From Sphingomonas sp. OK281 (GTDB taxonomy: Bacteria; Pseudomonadota; Alphaproteobacteria; Sphingomonadales; Sphingomonadaceae), in assembly GCF_900115295.1 (NCBI RefSeq), contig NZ_FOVZ01000006.1, positions 62,001 to 126,000 on the forward strand: a stretch of 64,000 nt of DNA, given 5' to 3'. The notes below the pieces were generated by a model. That model saw only the letters and a program-made list of their open reading frames with translations. It did not search any database and had not been told where the DNA came from. Positions 25,714 through 39,094 of the stretch are shown one piece after another; positions within the stretch are counted from its first letter, which is position 1, and each line of letters starts with the position of its first letter. The position numbers and the translations under genes are program-made.

Positions 25714-26874
25714 ATGACCGAGAGAAAATTCCCGTTCGTTCGGGGGAATGGCGCTCAGCTTTCCGGGCATCTCGAACCGCCCGAGGGGACGCCGCGGGGC
25801 TGGGCGATCTTCGCGCACTGCTTCACGTGCGGGAAAGACAGTCGCGCCGCCGTTCACATCTCGCGCGCGCTGTCGCGTGCGGGCATCGGCGTCTTGCGGT
25901 TCGATTTTGCCGGAACCGGGATCGGCGGCGGGGCAGGGGAACCTCTGAACTTCGCGTCGGACGTCGAGGACCTTCGTGCCGCCGCAACGGCGATGGCGGC
26001 GGCCGGCATGCCCCCCTCCCTCCTCGTCGGGCACAGCCTGGGCGGCACCGCCGCGATCGTCGCTGCGGCCGGGTTGCCCGAGGTTGCGGCGGTAGCGACG
26101 ATCGGTGCGCCGGCCGACCTGCAGCATATCGTGCGCATGTTCGAACCGAGCGATCTGGACACCATCGCAAGCGAGGGCGAGGCGTCGGTAGAGATCGCCG
26201 GCAGACCCTTCATCCTCCGCCGTAGCTTCCTGGAAGCGGTCGCGAGAATCGATGTCGAAACGTCCATTGCCTCGCTACGACGCCCCGTGCTGATCATGCA
26301 TTCTCCGCTGGATCAGGTGGTCGGCATCGACCATGCGTCGCGGATATTCGCTGCATCCGGGCATCCCAAAAGCTTCATCTCGCTCGACACTGCGGATCAC
26401 CTTCTAACGGATGTTGCCGACGCGAACTACGCCGCGGCGATGGTGGCTGTATGGGCAAGTCGCTTTCTACCGCCACTCTCCGCGGATCTTCCGCAGGTCG
26501 AGGCTGCGGAGGGCGTCGTCGCCACCGAAACACTTGACGGGAAGTTCCAGCTTCGGGTTCGCAGCGGCGAGCACACCCTGTTTGCCGATGAGCCAGCATC
26601 GGTAGGTGGTCTCGGAACCGGTCTCTCGCCTTACGAACTGGTATCCGCCGGCCTTGCCGCGTGCACGGTGATGACGATGCGTCTCTACGCGGATCGCAAG
26701 GGCTTCCCACTCGAGCGGGCGAGTACGACCGTGCAGCACGAAAAGGTGCCGGACATGATGCCGACCGACCGGTTCACGCGCACGATCGTCCTAGATGGAC
26801 CGCTGAGCGACGATCAGCGTGCTCGGATCGTCGCGATCGCCGATCGGTGTCCCGTCGATCTCAGTCTGATATGA
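25714..26874 (+). CDS. Alpha/beta-hydrolase-OsmC fusion, C-terminus shortened by a stop
   Basis: The ATG at 25714 follows GGAGG. Residues about 1-255 form an alpha/beta hydrolase (nucleophile elbow G-H-S-L-G-G; D-Q-V-V-G and a late H in D-T-A-D-H). Residues about 260-386 form an OsmC/Ohr domain with A-A-C-T-V-M-T-M-R and C-P-V-D cysteines, the peroxidase pair. The in-frame TGA at 26872-26874 comes right after L-S-L-I. Past it the frame continues G-S-D-V-Q-T-A-L-S-G to 26940, matching the usual end of such proteins (R-G-S-D-V-Q-T). An arginine CGA codon has probably become TGA, removing about 22 residues; both catalytic cysteines remain. Confidence 0.88.
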   Translation: MTERKFPFVRGNGAQLSGHLEPPEGTPRGWAIFAHCFTCGKDSRAAVHISRALSRAGIGVLRFDFAGTGIGGGAGEPLNFASDVEDLRAAATAMAAAGMPPSLLVGHSLGGTAAIVAAAGLPEVAAVATIGAPADLQHIVRMFEPSDLDTIASEGEASVEIAGRPFILRRSFLEAVARIDVETSIASLRRPVLIMHSPLDQVVGIDHASRIFAASGHPKSFISLDTADHLLTDVADANYAAAMVAVWASRFLPPLSADLPQVEAAEGVVATETLDGKFQLRVRSGEHTLFADEPASVGGLGTGLSPYELVSAGLAACTVMTMRLYADRKGFPLERASTTVQHEKVPDMMPTDRFTRTIVLDGPLSDDQRARIVAIADRCPVDLSLI

Positions 26875-27025
26875 GGGTCCGACGTCCAGACCGCGCTATC
26901 GGGCGACAACAAGCTTGCGGATCCCGCGACTCAGGCTTGACCTTGGCCTAGACGGTATGAGGCGCACGAACGATTGACGGGCGTGTCTTATGACTCTGCT
27001 TTGCACTCGCGAGGCAGCGCGCTTT

Positions 27026-27586
27026 CTAATCGGTCGTCTTTCGGTCGACGCCCCGCTCAAGCAATTCGGCATCGACGGGGCAGTTCGTGCACCCCTGGTA
27101 GCAGCACAGGCGACAGATCCGGTATGACTGTTCGAGGTTCTCCAGGCGATTGCGCAGAACGCGTTCGGCAATGTCCGATAAGATCCTCAGCTCGTCGGGA
27201 TCGAGGATCGAGAGCCCTTCGGCAATCACGCGATCACGCGCGGCCAGTACCTCGTCGCTCGCGACCTTTCCTGCCGGTGTAAGATAGAGGGATCGCGTGC
27301 GCCCGTCTGTCGAATGCTCCCTACGCTCGATCACTCCCTCGGCCGCCAATCGATCCACAAGGCGAACGGTCCCTGCGTGCGAAAGGCTTACCCCGACCGC
27401 AAGCATGCGGATCGAGAGCCCGGGCTTGTGCGCGAGCAATGCCAGCGCCGAGGCGGCGGGACCAGCTTCGGGCGCTCGCGACGAACTGGCGCGAACGATG
27501 TCGTCGCTGATCATGAGAGCAAACGCCCCGAAGACATTTCGATTTCGAGACGTATCCATTGCCGCGTCTATATGTGCGCGGAGCAT
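27026..27586 (-). CDS. MarR-family regulator with cysteine-rich tail
   Basis: This winged-HTH regulator has 186 residues. L-S-I-R-M-L-A-V-G-V-S-L-S-H-A-G-T-V-R-L-V-D is the recognition region, followed by the wing E-H-S-T-D-G-R-T-R. The C-terminus has C-R-L-C-C-Y-Q-G-C-T-N-C, five cysteines within 12 residues. Such a cluster could bind zinc or an iron-sulfur group, or sense thiol stress. The start is uncertain: ATGs at 27586 and 27559 and a TTG at 27595 are possible. Confidence 0.85.
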   Translation of the reverse strand: MLRAHIDAAMDTSRNRNVFGAFALMISDDIVRASSSRAPEAGPAASALALLAHKPGLSIRMLAVGVSLSHAGTVRLVDRLAAEGVIERREHSTDGRTRSLYLTPAGKVASDEVLAARDRVIAEGLSILDPDELRILSDIAERVLRNRLENLEQSYRICRLCCYQGCTNCPVDAELLERGVDRKTTD

Positions 27587-27887
27587 AGACAGCAAGTCGC
27601 ACTCTCGTCCACATAGGTCGCCTATCGGGGCGTTAAAGTGCTGATCTCGAGGAATTTCGCACGGTCCGACCGATCAAGCGCGACGAAAAGCGGGATCGGT
27701 TCCTCAAGGCCAGGTCATACCTGACGGCTATGAAACAGCGTCTGCGTCCTTGCCTGGTATGGCAACGGTTGGCGGTTCGCCGCGCGCAAGTCGGCCACTG
27801 CGCTGGCGATGGCAGTACCGTCGCCGAGAAACGACAGCGCGATTTGCCGCTGTCCCATCCACGCGTTTCGACGCTATCGTGCACGGC
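27587..27887. other. Divergent spacer
   Basis: About 300 bases lie between the MarR and peroxiredoxin-like starts. It should hold both promoters. I see no convincing small gene or strong hairpin, only weak out-of-frame openings. Confidence 0.45.
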
Positions 27888-28532
27888 ATGACCATCATCC
27901 GGCCGAAGCTCGATCCCGAAGCCGAAGCCGCCGTTGCGGCTCTAGGCTTCGCGTCCGTCTACGATGACTTCATCGCCCGATTGCAAAGCCTGAACGTGGG
28001 GAAGGTGATGCCTCGCGTCGGTGAGGTGTTCCCGAATTTTTCGCTTCCCGACGCGTCGGGACGCTACCGTTCGATCCACAAGCTGCACGACGGACGGCCG
28101 ATCGTCATCAGCTTCAATCGTGGACTATGGTGCCGGTTCTGCGTGCACGAACTGCAGTCCTGGGCCGTTGCCGCGCCCGCTCTTGAAAAAGCTGGCGGGA
28201 GGCTGATCGTCGTAACCGGCGAGATCGGCGACGGGGCATCCGCCATACAGGATATAATCGGACCGACGGCCACGCTGCTCTGCGACGTCGATCACGGCGC
28301 GGCGTTGGCCTGTGGATTGGCGTTCCCCGTCGGCGATGAGATGAAGCGGCGGTATCTGGCGATCGAACTCGATCTTGCGGCCATCTACGGTAGCGATGGT
28401 GGCTTTCTGCCGATCCCGGCAACGTTCGTCGTCGGCGGCGACGGGGTCATCCGCTACGCACATGTCGATCCCGACTTCCGACTGCGGCCCGAGCCACTGG
28501 ACGTCGTCGCGTTCCTCGCGGCGATGCGCTGA
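27888..28532 (+). CDS. AhpC/TSA-family peroxiredoxin-like protein
   Basis: This 214-residue thioredoxin-fold protein has a helical N-terminal extension. G-E-V-F-P-N-F-S-L-P-D-A marks the peroxiredoxin start, L-W-C-R-F-C-V-H near residue 83 is the redox centre (CxxC instead of a single peroxidatic cysteine), and I-P-A-T-F-V-V keeps the cis-proline. Proteins of this type are annotated as AhpC/TSA or alkyl hydroperoxide reductase. It converges with a LysR gene and is divergent from the MarR gene. The ATG at 27888 has weak upstream signals. Confidence 0.83.
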   Translation: MTIIRPKLDPEAEAAVAALGFASVYDDFIARLQSLNVGKVMPRVGEVFPNFSLPDASGRYRSIHKLHDGRPIVISFNRGLWCRFCVHELQSWAVAAPALEKAGGRLIVVTGEIGDGASAIQDIIGPTATLLCDVDHGAALACGLAFPVGDEMKRRYLAIELDLAAIYGSDGGFLPIPATFVVGGDGVIRYAHVDPDFRLRPEPLDVVAFLAAMR

Positions 28533-28591
28533 GCACGCCGATGCCGTGAAGGGCAGGCCGTTTGGCAGGGGGCGTGTTCCAGCGCTTCGGC

Positions 28592-29473
28592 TCAGGTGGC
28601 AGCGGCCGTCCAGCTGCGCGCACGTGAGGCGCGCACGAAGGCATCTGCGGCGATGCTGCGCTTGCGACCCGCCACCGCGCCCAGGATTACGTCGCGCCTG
28701 ACCTCGACATCGGCAAATCCGAAGGCGCACAAGCGCTCGTCGTCCCGAGGTCGCGGAATGAAGGCGCTGCCGAACCCGGAGATCACCAGTTGCTTTACCT
28801 GGGCCATGTCGGTCGCGCGGTGCCGTACGATCGGCACGAAGCCATGCAAAGCCGCCAAGGTCTTGAGCCGGGCGCACCCATTGCCCTCGTGATCGATCCA
28901 GGACTCTTCGCGCACCGATAGCAGCGACGGCATCTTGCCGCCGGCGAGCGGATGATCCGCACGCGTGACCATATGATAGCTATGGTCGAACAGCGGCCAG
29001 ACATCGAGACGATCGGGCGCATCGTCCGGGAGTTCGACCACGACGAGGTCCAGCGTCCCGTTCATCGCAGCTTCGATCAGATCGTCCGGCGACCCGCTCG
29101 AAAGCGACAATTCGAAACCGGGGAGACAATCGGCGAGATCCTCCAGGATTTTGTCGAGCGTATCCGACTCGATCGCAGCATCGACGCCGAGCGCAAGCGG
29201 GACCACCCCCGCTCTCCCGATGCCCTTTGCGAATTGCATCGCGGCCTGGGCCGCCTCGAACGTGCGCTCGAGATGCGGCAACATCTGACGTCCGAGAGTG
29301 GTGAGGTGGGTGTGGCTGCGCTCGCGACTGAATAGTTGTCCGCCAAACTCGTTTTCGAGCTTCTGGATCGCGCGGGTCAGCGACGGCTGCGTCACGGCGC
29401 ACTCTTCGGCCGCCCGCGTGAAGTTGAGCAGCCGCGCCATCGCGAGGAAGTACCTGATCTGCTGCATCTCCAT
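28592..29473 (-). CDS. LysR-family transcriptional regulator, OxyR-like
   Basis: This 293-residue regulator has an HTH at residues 1-60 (L-N-F-T-R-A-A-E-E-C-A-V-T-Q-P-S-L-T-R-A). The effector domain has few cysteines (D-C-L-P-G, G-N-G-C-A-R-L), so a peroxide-switch role is possible but not shown. It converges with the peroxiredoxin-like gene, with 59 bases between stops. The binding target is not known. Confidence 0.88.
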   Translation of the reverse strand: MEMQQIRYFLAMARLLNFTRAAEECAVTQPSLTRAIQKLENEFGGQLFSRERSHTHLTTLGRQMLPHLERTFEAAQAAMQFAKGIGRAGVVPLALGVDAAIESDTLDKILEDLADCLPGFELSLSSGSPDDLIEAAMNGTLDLVVVELPDDAPDRLDVWPLFDHSYHMVTRADHPLAGGKMPSLLSVREESWIDHEGNGCARLKTLAALHGFVPIVRHRATDMAQVKQLVISGFGSAFIPRPRDDERLCAFGFADVEVRRDVILGAVAGRKRSIAADAFVRASRARSWTAAAT

Positions 29474-29962
29474 GAGGCAATGCTAGCACTCGAGCCGGCA
29501 GGTGGCGACTCGCGAGCCGTCGATCGGCCGAAAGAAACGAACGCCAATTCGCCATGCAGTTGATCGTCTCCAAGGCGTTCCTCGGTACAAGCATTCGTGC
29601 TTTGCGAGAATTATGCAGGACTTACGCAGCTGACTTGGCGAGGAGACCACGATAACCTCGCCAGCGCTTCCCGAATTTGCGGAAGAGCGGACTGATCGAG
29701 ACTGAGAACCTGCTCAGCCAAAACCCAATTTGACTTGTGCACGTGGTCCGCCTGGCGCGAAGGTGAAACGACCGTCGCGCGGGTCATGATATGGATTGAA
29801 CTTGAACTCGAGTCCGTCGGCTCGATGCGCGGGCGGCAGCCGACCTGTGCGCAGCCATACCGTGAAAGCATATCGCTTTTAGTCAGATACGTTGATCATG
29901 GCGCCCGCTCCCGATAGCGACGAGAACATCCGAGCAACATTATCCTAAACGTCAGGCGCTAT
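29474..29962. other. Long spacer beside tRNA-Leu, no recognised gene
   Basis: About 490 bases lie between the LysR start and the tRNA-side hairpin. Two short open frames (minus 29871-29611 and plus 29735-29917) show no family resemblance, ribosome site or neighbour pattern. The base composition looks more mixed than in the flanking genes. It may be a remnant at the edge of an insertion. Confidence 0.4.
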
Positions 29963-29989
29963 GCGAGCGGATCTTGAGATCCGCCTCGC
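29963..29989 (-). terminator. Hairpin downstream of tRNA-Leu
   Basis: GCGAG-CGGATC-T-TG-A-GATCCG-C-CTCGC folds into an 11-12 bp stem with one bulge and a tiny loop, 22 bases past the tRNA 3' end in the transcribed direction. It has no T tract, so it is either a weak terminator or a 3' trailer structure. Confidence 0.45.
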
Positions 29990-30011
29990 TCTGCTGGGCG
30001 TCTGTGTAATG

Positions 30012-30098
30012 TGGTGCCCGGAAGAGGACTCGAACCTCCACGACCTTGCGATCGCCAGCACCTGAAGCTGGTGCGTCTACCAATTCCGCCATCCGGGC
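30012..30098 (-). tRNA. tRNA-Leu(CAG)
   Basis: The 87-base sequence on the minus strand starts GCCCGGA and ends TCCGGGCACCA, giving a perfect 7-bp acceptor stem and encoded CCA. The D-arm TGGCGGAATTGGTAGACGC, the anticodon stem CCAGC-TTCAGGT-GCTGG with anticodon CAG, a long variable arm (as in class II tRNA) and the T-arm GGTTCGAGTCC are all present. The 3' end faces the redox-defence region. Confidence 0.96.
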
Positions 30099-30210
30099 AC
30101 TGGGTAGGAGGGCGCCTCTAGTGGAGGGTCCCGATGCTTGTCAACACGCCTCTTGCTGGGGCAAGGGGTTATTCGTGATTGGCAGGCAAAACAAAGTGGA
30201 CGGACGCGCG

Positions 30211-31164
30211 ATGAACGACAAACTGGTGACGCTGATCGGGGGTGGCGGTTTCGTCGGCCGCTATGTCGCACAGGCGCTGCTGGCGACGGGCGCCCGCGTC
30301 CGCATCGCGCAGCGCGATCCGCGGCAGGCGTTCTTCCTGAAACCGCTCGGCGGACTCGGCCAGACGCAGTTCGTCGGTGCCGACGTCACCAAGCCTGAGA
30401 CGATCGCGCATGCGGTGCAAGGCTCTGACGTGGTGGTGAACCTGGTCGGCGTGCTGGCGGGCGATTTCCAGCGCGTCCAGGCGCTTGGCGCGCAGACGGT
30501 GGCGCAGGCTGCGGCGAAGGCCGGCGTCGGTGCGCTCGTGCACGTGTCGGCGATCGGCGCCGATCCTGCCTCCGCATCGGCATACGGCAAGTCCAAGGGA
30601 CAGGGTGAGGCAGCGGTGCTCGAGGCGTTCCCGAACGCGACGATCCTGCGGCCGTCGATCGTGTTCGGCCAGGAAGACCAGTTCGTGAACCGCTTTGCCG
30701 GGATGATCGCGAAGGCGCCGGTCGTTCCCGTGCTGCGCGCCGGGGCGAAGTTCCAGCCGGTGTTCGTCGGCAACGTGGCGGACGCGGTGGTCGCGGCGGC
30801 GGCGGATCCCGAGACGTTCGGCGGCCAGACGCTGGAACTCGGCGGGCCTGACATCATTACGATGGGCAATCTCATCCGCTGGATTGCCAAGACGATCGGC
30901 CGGAACCCTTCGATTATTGAGCTGCCGGACTTTGCCGGCGCACTGATCGCCAAGGCGGGCTTCCTGCCAGGCGCGCCCATCACCAAGGACCAGTGGACGA
31001 TGTTGCAGAGCGACAATATCGTGACCGGTACCGATGGCCTCGCGGCCTTCGGTATCGAGGCGACGCCGCTGTCGACGGTCGCACCGGGCTGGCTCGTCCG
31101 CTTTCGCAAGGCCGGACGGTTCGGTCGTCGCGCCGAGACGCATGCGGAAGTCCCTGTCGCCTGA
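30211..31164 (+). CDS. NDUFA9-like complex I-associated NAD(P)-dependent epimerase family protein
   Basis: This 317-residue atypical short-chain dehydrogenase opens with the dinucleotide motif I-G-G-G-G-F-V-G-R-Y near residue 8. It continues with G-S-D-V-V-V-N-L-V-G-V-L and V-H-V-S-A-I-G-A-D, a signature of the NDUFA9/complex-I-associated branch of alphaproteobacteria. It has Y-G-K-S-K-G in place of the usual YxxxK. It probably stabilises complex I or binds NADPH. The ATG at 30211 was chosen because upstream in-frame codons run into the tRNA gene. Confidence 0.85.
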   Translation: MNDKLVTLIGGGGFVGRYVAQALLATGARVRIAQRDPRQAFFLKPLGGLGQTQFVGADVTKPETIAHAVQGSDVVVNLVGVLAGDFQRVQALGAQTVAQAAAKAGVGALVHVSAIGADPASASAYGKSKGQGEAAVLEAFPNATILRPSIVFGQEDQFVNRFAGMIAKAPVVPVLRAGAKFQPVFVGNVADAVVAAAADPETFGGQTLELGGPDIITMGNLIRWIAKTIGRNPSIIELPDFAGALIAKAGFLPGAPITKDQWTMLQSDNIVTGTDGLAAFGIEATPLSTVAPGWLVRFRKAGRFGRRAETHAEVPVA

Positions 31165-31222
31165 TCCTGCGCGTGCTACGTACCCCTGACATTGCCCTGA
31201 CCTACCGCGCCGGAGCCCCCGC

Positions 31223-32032
31223 TTGACCGAACTTCTCACCGTCATCCTGCTCGGCATCGTCGAGGGGATCACCGAATTTCTGCCCGTCTCGTCGACCGGG
31301 CATCTGATCCTCGCTACGCGGTTGCTCGGCTATGATGCGGGGCGCTGGGAAGTGTTCAACGTCGTCATCCAGCTCGGCGCGATCCTCGCGATCGTGGTGC
31401 TGTACTGGCGGACGTTCTGGGCGGTCGGCATGGGGCTCATCAAGCGCGAGCCAAAATCCTGGCTGTTCCTCCGCAACCTGATCGTCGCGTTCATCCCGGC
31501 GGCGGTGATCGGCCTCGCGCTGCATAAGTATATCGAGGCGCTGCTCGGGAATGCCGAAGTCGTCGCGATCGCGCTCATCGTCGGCGGCTTCGCGATCCTC
31601 GCGGTCGAGCGGTTCGCGCCGCGCAGCGACATCAGTGGCGTCGCGGACATTCCGCTCAAGACGGTGATCGGCATCGGCTTCCTCCAGTGCCTCGCGATGA
31701 TCCCGGGCGTCAGCCGCTCGGGCGCGACGATCCTGGGCGCGCTGGCACTAGGCGTCGAGCGGCGCACCGCGGCGGAGTTCAGCTTCTTCCTCGCGATCCC
31801 GACGATGCTCGGCGCGAGCGCGCTCGAACTGCTGAAGAATCGCGACGCGATCGCGAGCGGCGGGGGCGTTGGGCTAGGTGCGATCGCGATCGGCGCGGCG
31901 GTGTCGTTCGTCGTCGCCTTGCTGGTGGTGAAGTGGTTCGTCGGGATCGTCACCAGGCATGGCTTCGTGCCATTCGCCTTGTACCGTGTCGTTGCCGGTT
32001 CGGCGGCGCTGATCTGGCTGCTAAGCAAATAG
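31223..32032 (+). CDS. uppP: Undecaprenyl-diphosphatase UppP (BacA)
   Basis: This 269-residue integral membrane enzyme recycles the peptidoglycan lipid carrier by cleaving undecaprenyl pyrophosphate. It has the E-G-I-T-E-F-L-P-V-S-S-T-G-H-L motif near residue 14 and G-V-S-R-S-G-A-T-I near residue 160, both part of the catalytic site. Length and 8 or so hydrophobic segments are normal. The start is a TTG at 31223, 58 bases after the preceding gene, so co-transcription is likely. Confidence 0.96.
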   Translation: MTELLTVILLGIVEGITEFLPVSSTGHLILATRLLGYDAGRWEVFNVVIQLGAILAIVVLYWRTFWAVGMGLIKREPKSWLFLRNLIVAFIPAAVIGLALHKYIEALLGNAEVVAIALIVGGFAILAVERFAPRSDISGVADIPLKTVIGIGFLQCLAMIPGVSRSGATILGALALGVERRTAAEFSFFLAIPTMLGASALELLKNRDAIASGGGVGLGAIAIGAAVSFVVALLVVKWFVGIVTRHGFVPFALYRVVAGSAALIWLLSK

Positions 32033-32183
32033 GTCCGACTAGGCCATAATAAGCCTTGCTGAGAACGGCTCTCAAAAAAATAAGGTGTATATCCGCTTTT
32101 ATAGGACAGCATAGCTTACTCTTATGCCGTTTTAGTCGTGACAAGCTTCTGATCGCGCAATAACGCGGCTGTTGGAGGCTATC

Positions 32184-33622
32184 ATGGCGAACGATTCGAT
32201 GCTCAAATTTGTCGGCCGGGAGCAATCCTATCCCGACAAGCGCAATGCCGACGAGCGGGCGGACGATTTCCGCGAGATCGCGCAGCGATACGCGGTCGAG
32301 CCCGCCGAGGAGCAGGCCGGACGGTGTTCGCAGTGTGGCGTGCCCTATTGTTCGGTCCATTGCCCGCTGCACAACCATATCCCCGATTGGCTCCGGCTGA
32401 CTGCAGAGGGGCGGCTGCGCGAAGCGTACGAACTCAGCAACGCGACCTCGACCATGCCCGAGATCTGCGGCCGGATCTGCCCGCAGGACCGGCTATGCGA
32501 AGGCAATTGCGTCATCGAATTCACCGGGCATGGCGCGGTCACGATCGGCTCGGTCGAGAAGTTCATCACCGACACTGCCTGGGAGAACGGCTGGGTCGAA
32601 CCGCTGGTGCCGGGCAAATCGCGCGGCCAGTCGGTCGGCGTGATCGGTGCGGGGCCGGCTGGTCTCACCGCAGCGGAATATCTGCGCGGGCATGGCTATG
32701 ACGTTCACGTCTATGACCGCTACGACCGCGCGGGTGGGTTGCTCACCTATGGCATTCCCGGCTTTAAGCTCGAAAAGCCGATCGTCATGCGCCGCGTGGA
32801 GCGGCTCAAGGCCGCCGGCATCGTCTTCCACGAAGGCTTTGCGGTCGGCGACGATGCGAGCCTCGACGATCTCCGCCAGCGCCACGACGCGATCCTGATC
32901 GCGACCGGCGTCTACAAGGCGCGCGCGATGGCCCTGCCGGGTGGCGGATCGAACGGCGTGGTCGCCGCGCTCGACTTCCTCGTCGCCTCGAACCGCAAGG
33001 GTTTCGGCGACGCGGTCCCCGCATTCGACGACGGCAGCCTCAATGCCGAGGGCAAGGACGTCGTCGTGATCGGCGGCGGCGACACCGCGATGGACTGCGT
33101 CCGCACCGCGATCCGCCAGGGCGCCAAGTCGGTGAAGTGCCTCTACCGCCGCGACCGCGCCAACATGCCCGGCTCGCAGCGCGAAGTCGCCAATGCCGAA
33201 GAGGAGGGCGTCGAGTTCGTCTGGCTTTCGGGGCCGCAGAGCTTCGACGGCGGCGATGTGGTGTCGAGCGTCAAGGTGCGTAAGATGCGTCTCGGCGCGC
33301 CCGATGCGAGCGGCCGCCGTGCACCCGAACCCGATCCCGCCGGCGACTATTCGGTGAACGCGGACCTCGTGATCAAGGCGCTCGGCTTCGACGCCGAGGA
33401 CCTGCCGACGCTGTTCGCGACGCCGGAACTGGGCGTAAGCCGCTGGGGTACCGTACTGGTCGACGGCAAGACGCTGATGACCTCGCTCGACGGTGTGTTC
33501 GCTGCAGGCGACATTGTTCGCGGCGCCAGCCTCGTCGTCTGGGCGATCCGCGACGGCCGCGACGTCGCCGCGACGATGCACAAATGGCTGAAGACCAAGG
33601 CGGCGAACGCGAAGGTGGCAGC

Positions 33623-33626
<4 letters not shown>
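32184..33626 (+). CDS. gltD: Glutamate synthase small subunit GltD
   Basis: This 480-residue subunit passes electrons from NADPH to the large subunit. It has the N-terminal cysteine clusters for iron-sulfur centres (C-S-Q-C-G-V-P-Y-C and C-P-Q-D-R-L-C-E-G-N-C), an FAD motif G-A-G-P-A-G-L near residue 150, and an NADPH motif G-G-G-D-T-A-M-D-C near 300. The ATG at 32184 follows TTGGAGG. It overlaps gltB by four bases (ATGA), so the two subunits are translationally coupled. Confidence 0.96.
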
Positions 33627-38149
<4,523 letters not shown>

Positions 38150-38166
38150 AGCGACGCCACACAAAC

Positions 38167-38272
38167 ACCACCCCGGCGAAGGCCGGGGTCCAATTGGGCG
38201 ACATCGCTAACGAAGGACGACGCTTCGTTACTGCGACCTTTCCAATTGGGCCCCGGCCTTCGCCGGGGTGGT
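38167..38272. repeat. REP-like palindrome type A, copy 1
   Basis: Arms ACCACCCCGGCGAAGGCCGG and CCGGCCTTCGCCGGGGTGGT (reverse complements) bound a spacer of about 65 bases with inner CCAATTGG boxes. Two more copies occur at 41796-41901 and 61894-62000. It lies 17 bases after the gltB stop, where it can act as a transcript-end hairpin. Confidence 0.9.
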
Positions 38273-38301
38273 ACAAAAATAGGTACAGCCTTTCCCCCTT
38301 G

Positions 38302-38346
38302 TTCTCCCGCGAAGGCGGGAGCCCAGTCTGGATCCCCGCCTCCGCG
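38302..38346. repeat. REP-like palindrome type B, partial copy
   Basis: TCCCGC-GAAG-GCGGGA followed by GGATCCCCGCCTCCGCG matches the first and last parts of the longer element at 56446-56540, with the middle missing. It lies between gltB and the FzlA-like gene. Confidence 0.75.
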
Positions 38347-38419
38347 TGAACCAAATCTTCTTACGCGATGCCAACCCGCGCTAGTGACACACCCGCCCCC
38401 CACCGCCTAAACGGATGGC

Positions 38420-39094
38420 ATGTGGCAGCTTTATCAATTCCCCCTGTGTCCCTTCTCGCGAAAGGTGCGCCTGCTGCTGGGCGAGAAGGGGGTCGGCTAC
38501 GAACTGGTGCGCGAATCGCCGTGGGATCGCCGCGACGAGTTCATGGACATGAACCCCGCCGGCCAGACCCCGGTGATGGTCGACGCGTCGCGCGGCGTCG
38601 CCCCCCTCATCGATTCGATGGCGATCTGCGAATTCTTCGAGGAAACCGTCGAGAAGGCGGCGATGATCAACGGCACCGCGACCAACCGCGCCGAGATCCG
38701 CCGGCTGGTCACCTGGTTCGACACGCATTTCTACCGCGACGTCACCGGCCCGCTGCTCCACGAACGCATGGTCAAGCGCCTCGCGCACCGCACCGCGCCC
38801 GACGCGAAGGGTTTGCGCGAGGCGATGAAGGCCGCGGTCGGGCATCTCGATTATATGGATTACCTGCTCGATCACCGGAACTGGCTCGGCGGCGCGACGA
38901 TGAGCCTCGCCGATCTGGCCGCCGCCGCGCAAATCTCGGTCACCGATTATCTCGGCGGGATCGACTGGAAGGGCCATGACCAGACCGCACGCTGGTATCG
39001 CGGCTTCAAGAGCCGCCCGAGCTTCCGCCCGCTGCTGTCCGAACGGATGGAGCTGATCTCACCCCCGGCGCACTACGACAATGTCGATTTCTGA
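38420..39094 (+). CDS. FzlA-like glutathione-transferase-fold protein
   Basis: This 224-residue GST-fold protein has an N-terminal domain with Q-F-P-L-C-P-F-S-R-K-V-R-L-L-L and N-P-A-G-Q-T-P-V-M, the pattern I recall for the alphaproteobacterial cell-division protein FzlA. FzlA binds FtsZ filaments and is needed for constriction. A long helical C-domain ends S-P-P-A-H-Y-D. It could instead be an ordinary GST. The next gene overlaps it by 14 bases. The ATG at 38420 has no strong ribosome site. Confidence 0.75.
   Translation: MWQLYQFPLCPFSRKVRLLLGEKGVGYELVRESPWDRRDEFMDMNPAGQTPVMVDASRGVAPLIDSMAICEFFEETVEKAAMINGTATNRAEIRRLVTWFDTHFYRDVTGPLLHERMVKRLAHRTAPDAKGLREAMKAAVGHLDYMDYLLDHRNWLGGATMSLADLAAAAQISVTDYLGGIDWKGHDQTARWYRGFKSRPSFRPLLSERMELISPPAHYDNVDF

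Noticed and set aside
29611..29871. Minus-strand open frame of 86 codons beside tRNA-Leu
   Set aside because: No ribosome site, no family resemblance and unusual serine-rich composition; not supported as a gene.
15121..30098. Attachment site repeat for an island at tRNA-Leu
   Set aside because: I looked for a second copy of the tRNA 3' end near the left boundary and saw none; no integrase gene is present.
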